Positions 63,700-64,000 of a DNA stretch of 64,000 bases are shown here, in pieces. The DNA comes from Salinimonas chungwhensis DSM 16280. GTDB taxonomy: Bacteria > Pseudomonadota > Gammaproteobacteria > Enterobacterales > Alteromonadaceae. The position numbers and the translations under genes are program-made. The notes under the pieces are model-generated. The model was given only the letters and a program-made list of their open reading frames with translations, searched no databases and was not told the DNA's origin. How positions within the stretch are numbered: the first letter of the stretch is position 1; the number at the start of each line of letters is the position of its first letter. The stretch spans positions 156,959 through 220,958 of the forward strand of contig NZ_KB899380.1 of assembly GCF_000378185.1 (NCBI RefSeq). The letters run 5' to 3'.

Positions 63700-64000
63700 C
63701 GCTTAGCGCGAATTCAACTCCGAAGTGCACCACTCGCTAATTTAGGCAGCTTTGCGTAATTCATTGAATACCGTAACTGGCTGCCTGAAGCCGAGACACT
63801 TTCTCGGTCTGGCATTTAATGCACGTTCAACCTCATTAATTTGCCTATCTGTTATCGTCCGTAAATCGGTGCCTTTCTTGATGTACTGGCGCAGCAAACC
63901 GTTGAAGTTTTCATTCAATCCGCGTTCCCAGGATGAATACGGGTTTGCGAAATAGATATCAGTTCTAAGCTTTTCTGCGACCAGCTCATGGTCACAGAAT
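63700..64000 (-). mobile_element. Right part of an IS30-family element
   Basis: The transposase fragment is followed by GGTGCACTTCGGAGTTGAATTCG-like sequence (reverse strand, about 63703-63728), which has the look of an IS30 terminal repeat. The exact boundary and target duplication cannot be set because the other end is out of the window. Confidence 0.5.
63742..64000 (-). CDS. IS30-family transposase, 5' end cut by the window edge
   Basis: The reverse strand encodes 85 C-terminal residues up to a stop at 63742: FCDHELVAEKLRTDIYFANP, then SSWERGLNENFNGLLRQYIK, the IS30 signature with the third catalytic Glu, then RQINEVERALNARPRKCLGF. The start is beyond the right edge. Whether the full gene is intact cannot be seen. 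The transposase cuts and moves the IS using the DDE mechanism. Confidence 0.9.
   Translation of the reverse strand, partial: FCDHELVAEKLRTDIYFANPYSSWERGLNENFNGLLRQYIKKGTDLRTITDRQINEVERALNARPRKCLGFRQPVTVFNELRKAA

Noticed and set aside
1..64000. CRISPR array
   Set aside because: No regularly spaced direct repeats were seen, and no cas gene is present.

Overview
The window looks like the chromosome of a marine gammaproteobacterium of the Alteromonas type (Alteromonadaceae or a close relative). I infer this from gene content and protein character: a glnA, glnL, glnG nitrogen block with NtrC and sigma-54 sites, hemJ instead of hemG, rraB, an nhaR-like regulator, a lone tryptophan-halogenase family flavoprotein, and the pepA-holC-valS and lptFG blocks in divergent arrangement. 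No database search was possible, so this is inference.

Layout, core part (1 to about 49,200). An edge-truncated PLP enzyme is divergent from a 2-hydroxyacid dehydrogenase. Next come a glutathione transferase, erpA and a coiled-coil membrane protein, then a ClC channel with hemJ, a UPF0149 protein, an Nramp-like transporter with unusual binding motifs, a PatB-type C-S lyase, and a broken response regulator. typA/bipA and glnA are divergent, and glnL-glnG follow glnA. After the halogenase there is a TolC / HlyD / ABC export cassette whose ATPase domain appears dead, with a divergent LysR regulator. Then follow an Hpt-HD-GYP protein, plsC, rraB, a lipoprotein amidase, an S41-like protein without its serine, a RES-Xre toxin-antitoxin pair, a CmcJ-like oxidoreductase, and a soluble PAS chemotaxis transducer. 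A Tat-exported solute-binding protein is translationally coupled to a hybrid histidine kinase. The block valS-holC-pepA, lptF-lptG and an RDD protein ends at a tRNA-Leu(CAA) gene, which is preceded by a 41-bp copy of its own 5' half.

Layout, accessory part (about 49,210 to the right edge). Everything after the tRNA looks like a genomic island. It is AT-rich in places and carries two different tyrosine recombinases. Its first module is a two-gene Hachiman-like anti-phage system (hamA nuclease plus hamB helicase), with a membrane-anchored Mrr-type nuclease on the other strand. Next is a compact co-oriented operon: recombinase, double-AAA ATPase, DUF6641-like, DUF2787-like and a stand-alone viroplasmin-domain protein. 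A replication-initiator-like block follows (Rep-like protein plus three small accessory proteins, one with a GIY-YIG fold), then a second integrase, a DUF4365 nuclease-like protein and the 3' part of an IS30-family transposase running off the edge. The far end of the island is outside the window.

The best candidates for something new are the recombinase/AAA/DUF6641/DUF2787/viroplasmin operon, the Hachiman-like pair with the adjacent Mrr protein, the solute-binding-protein/kinase pair, and the export cassette with a dead ATPase.
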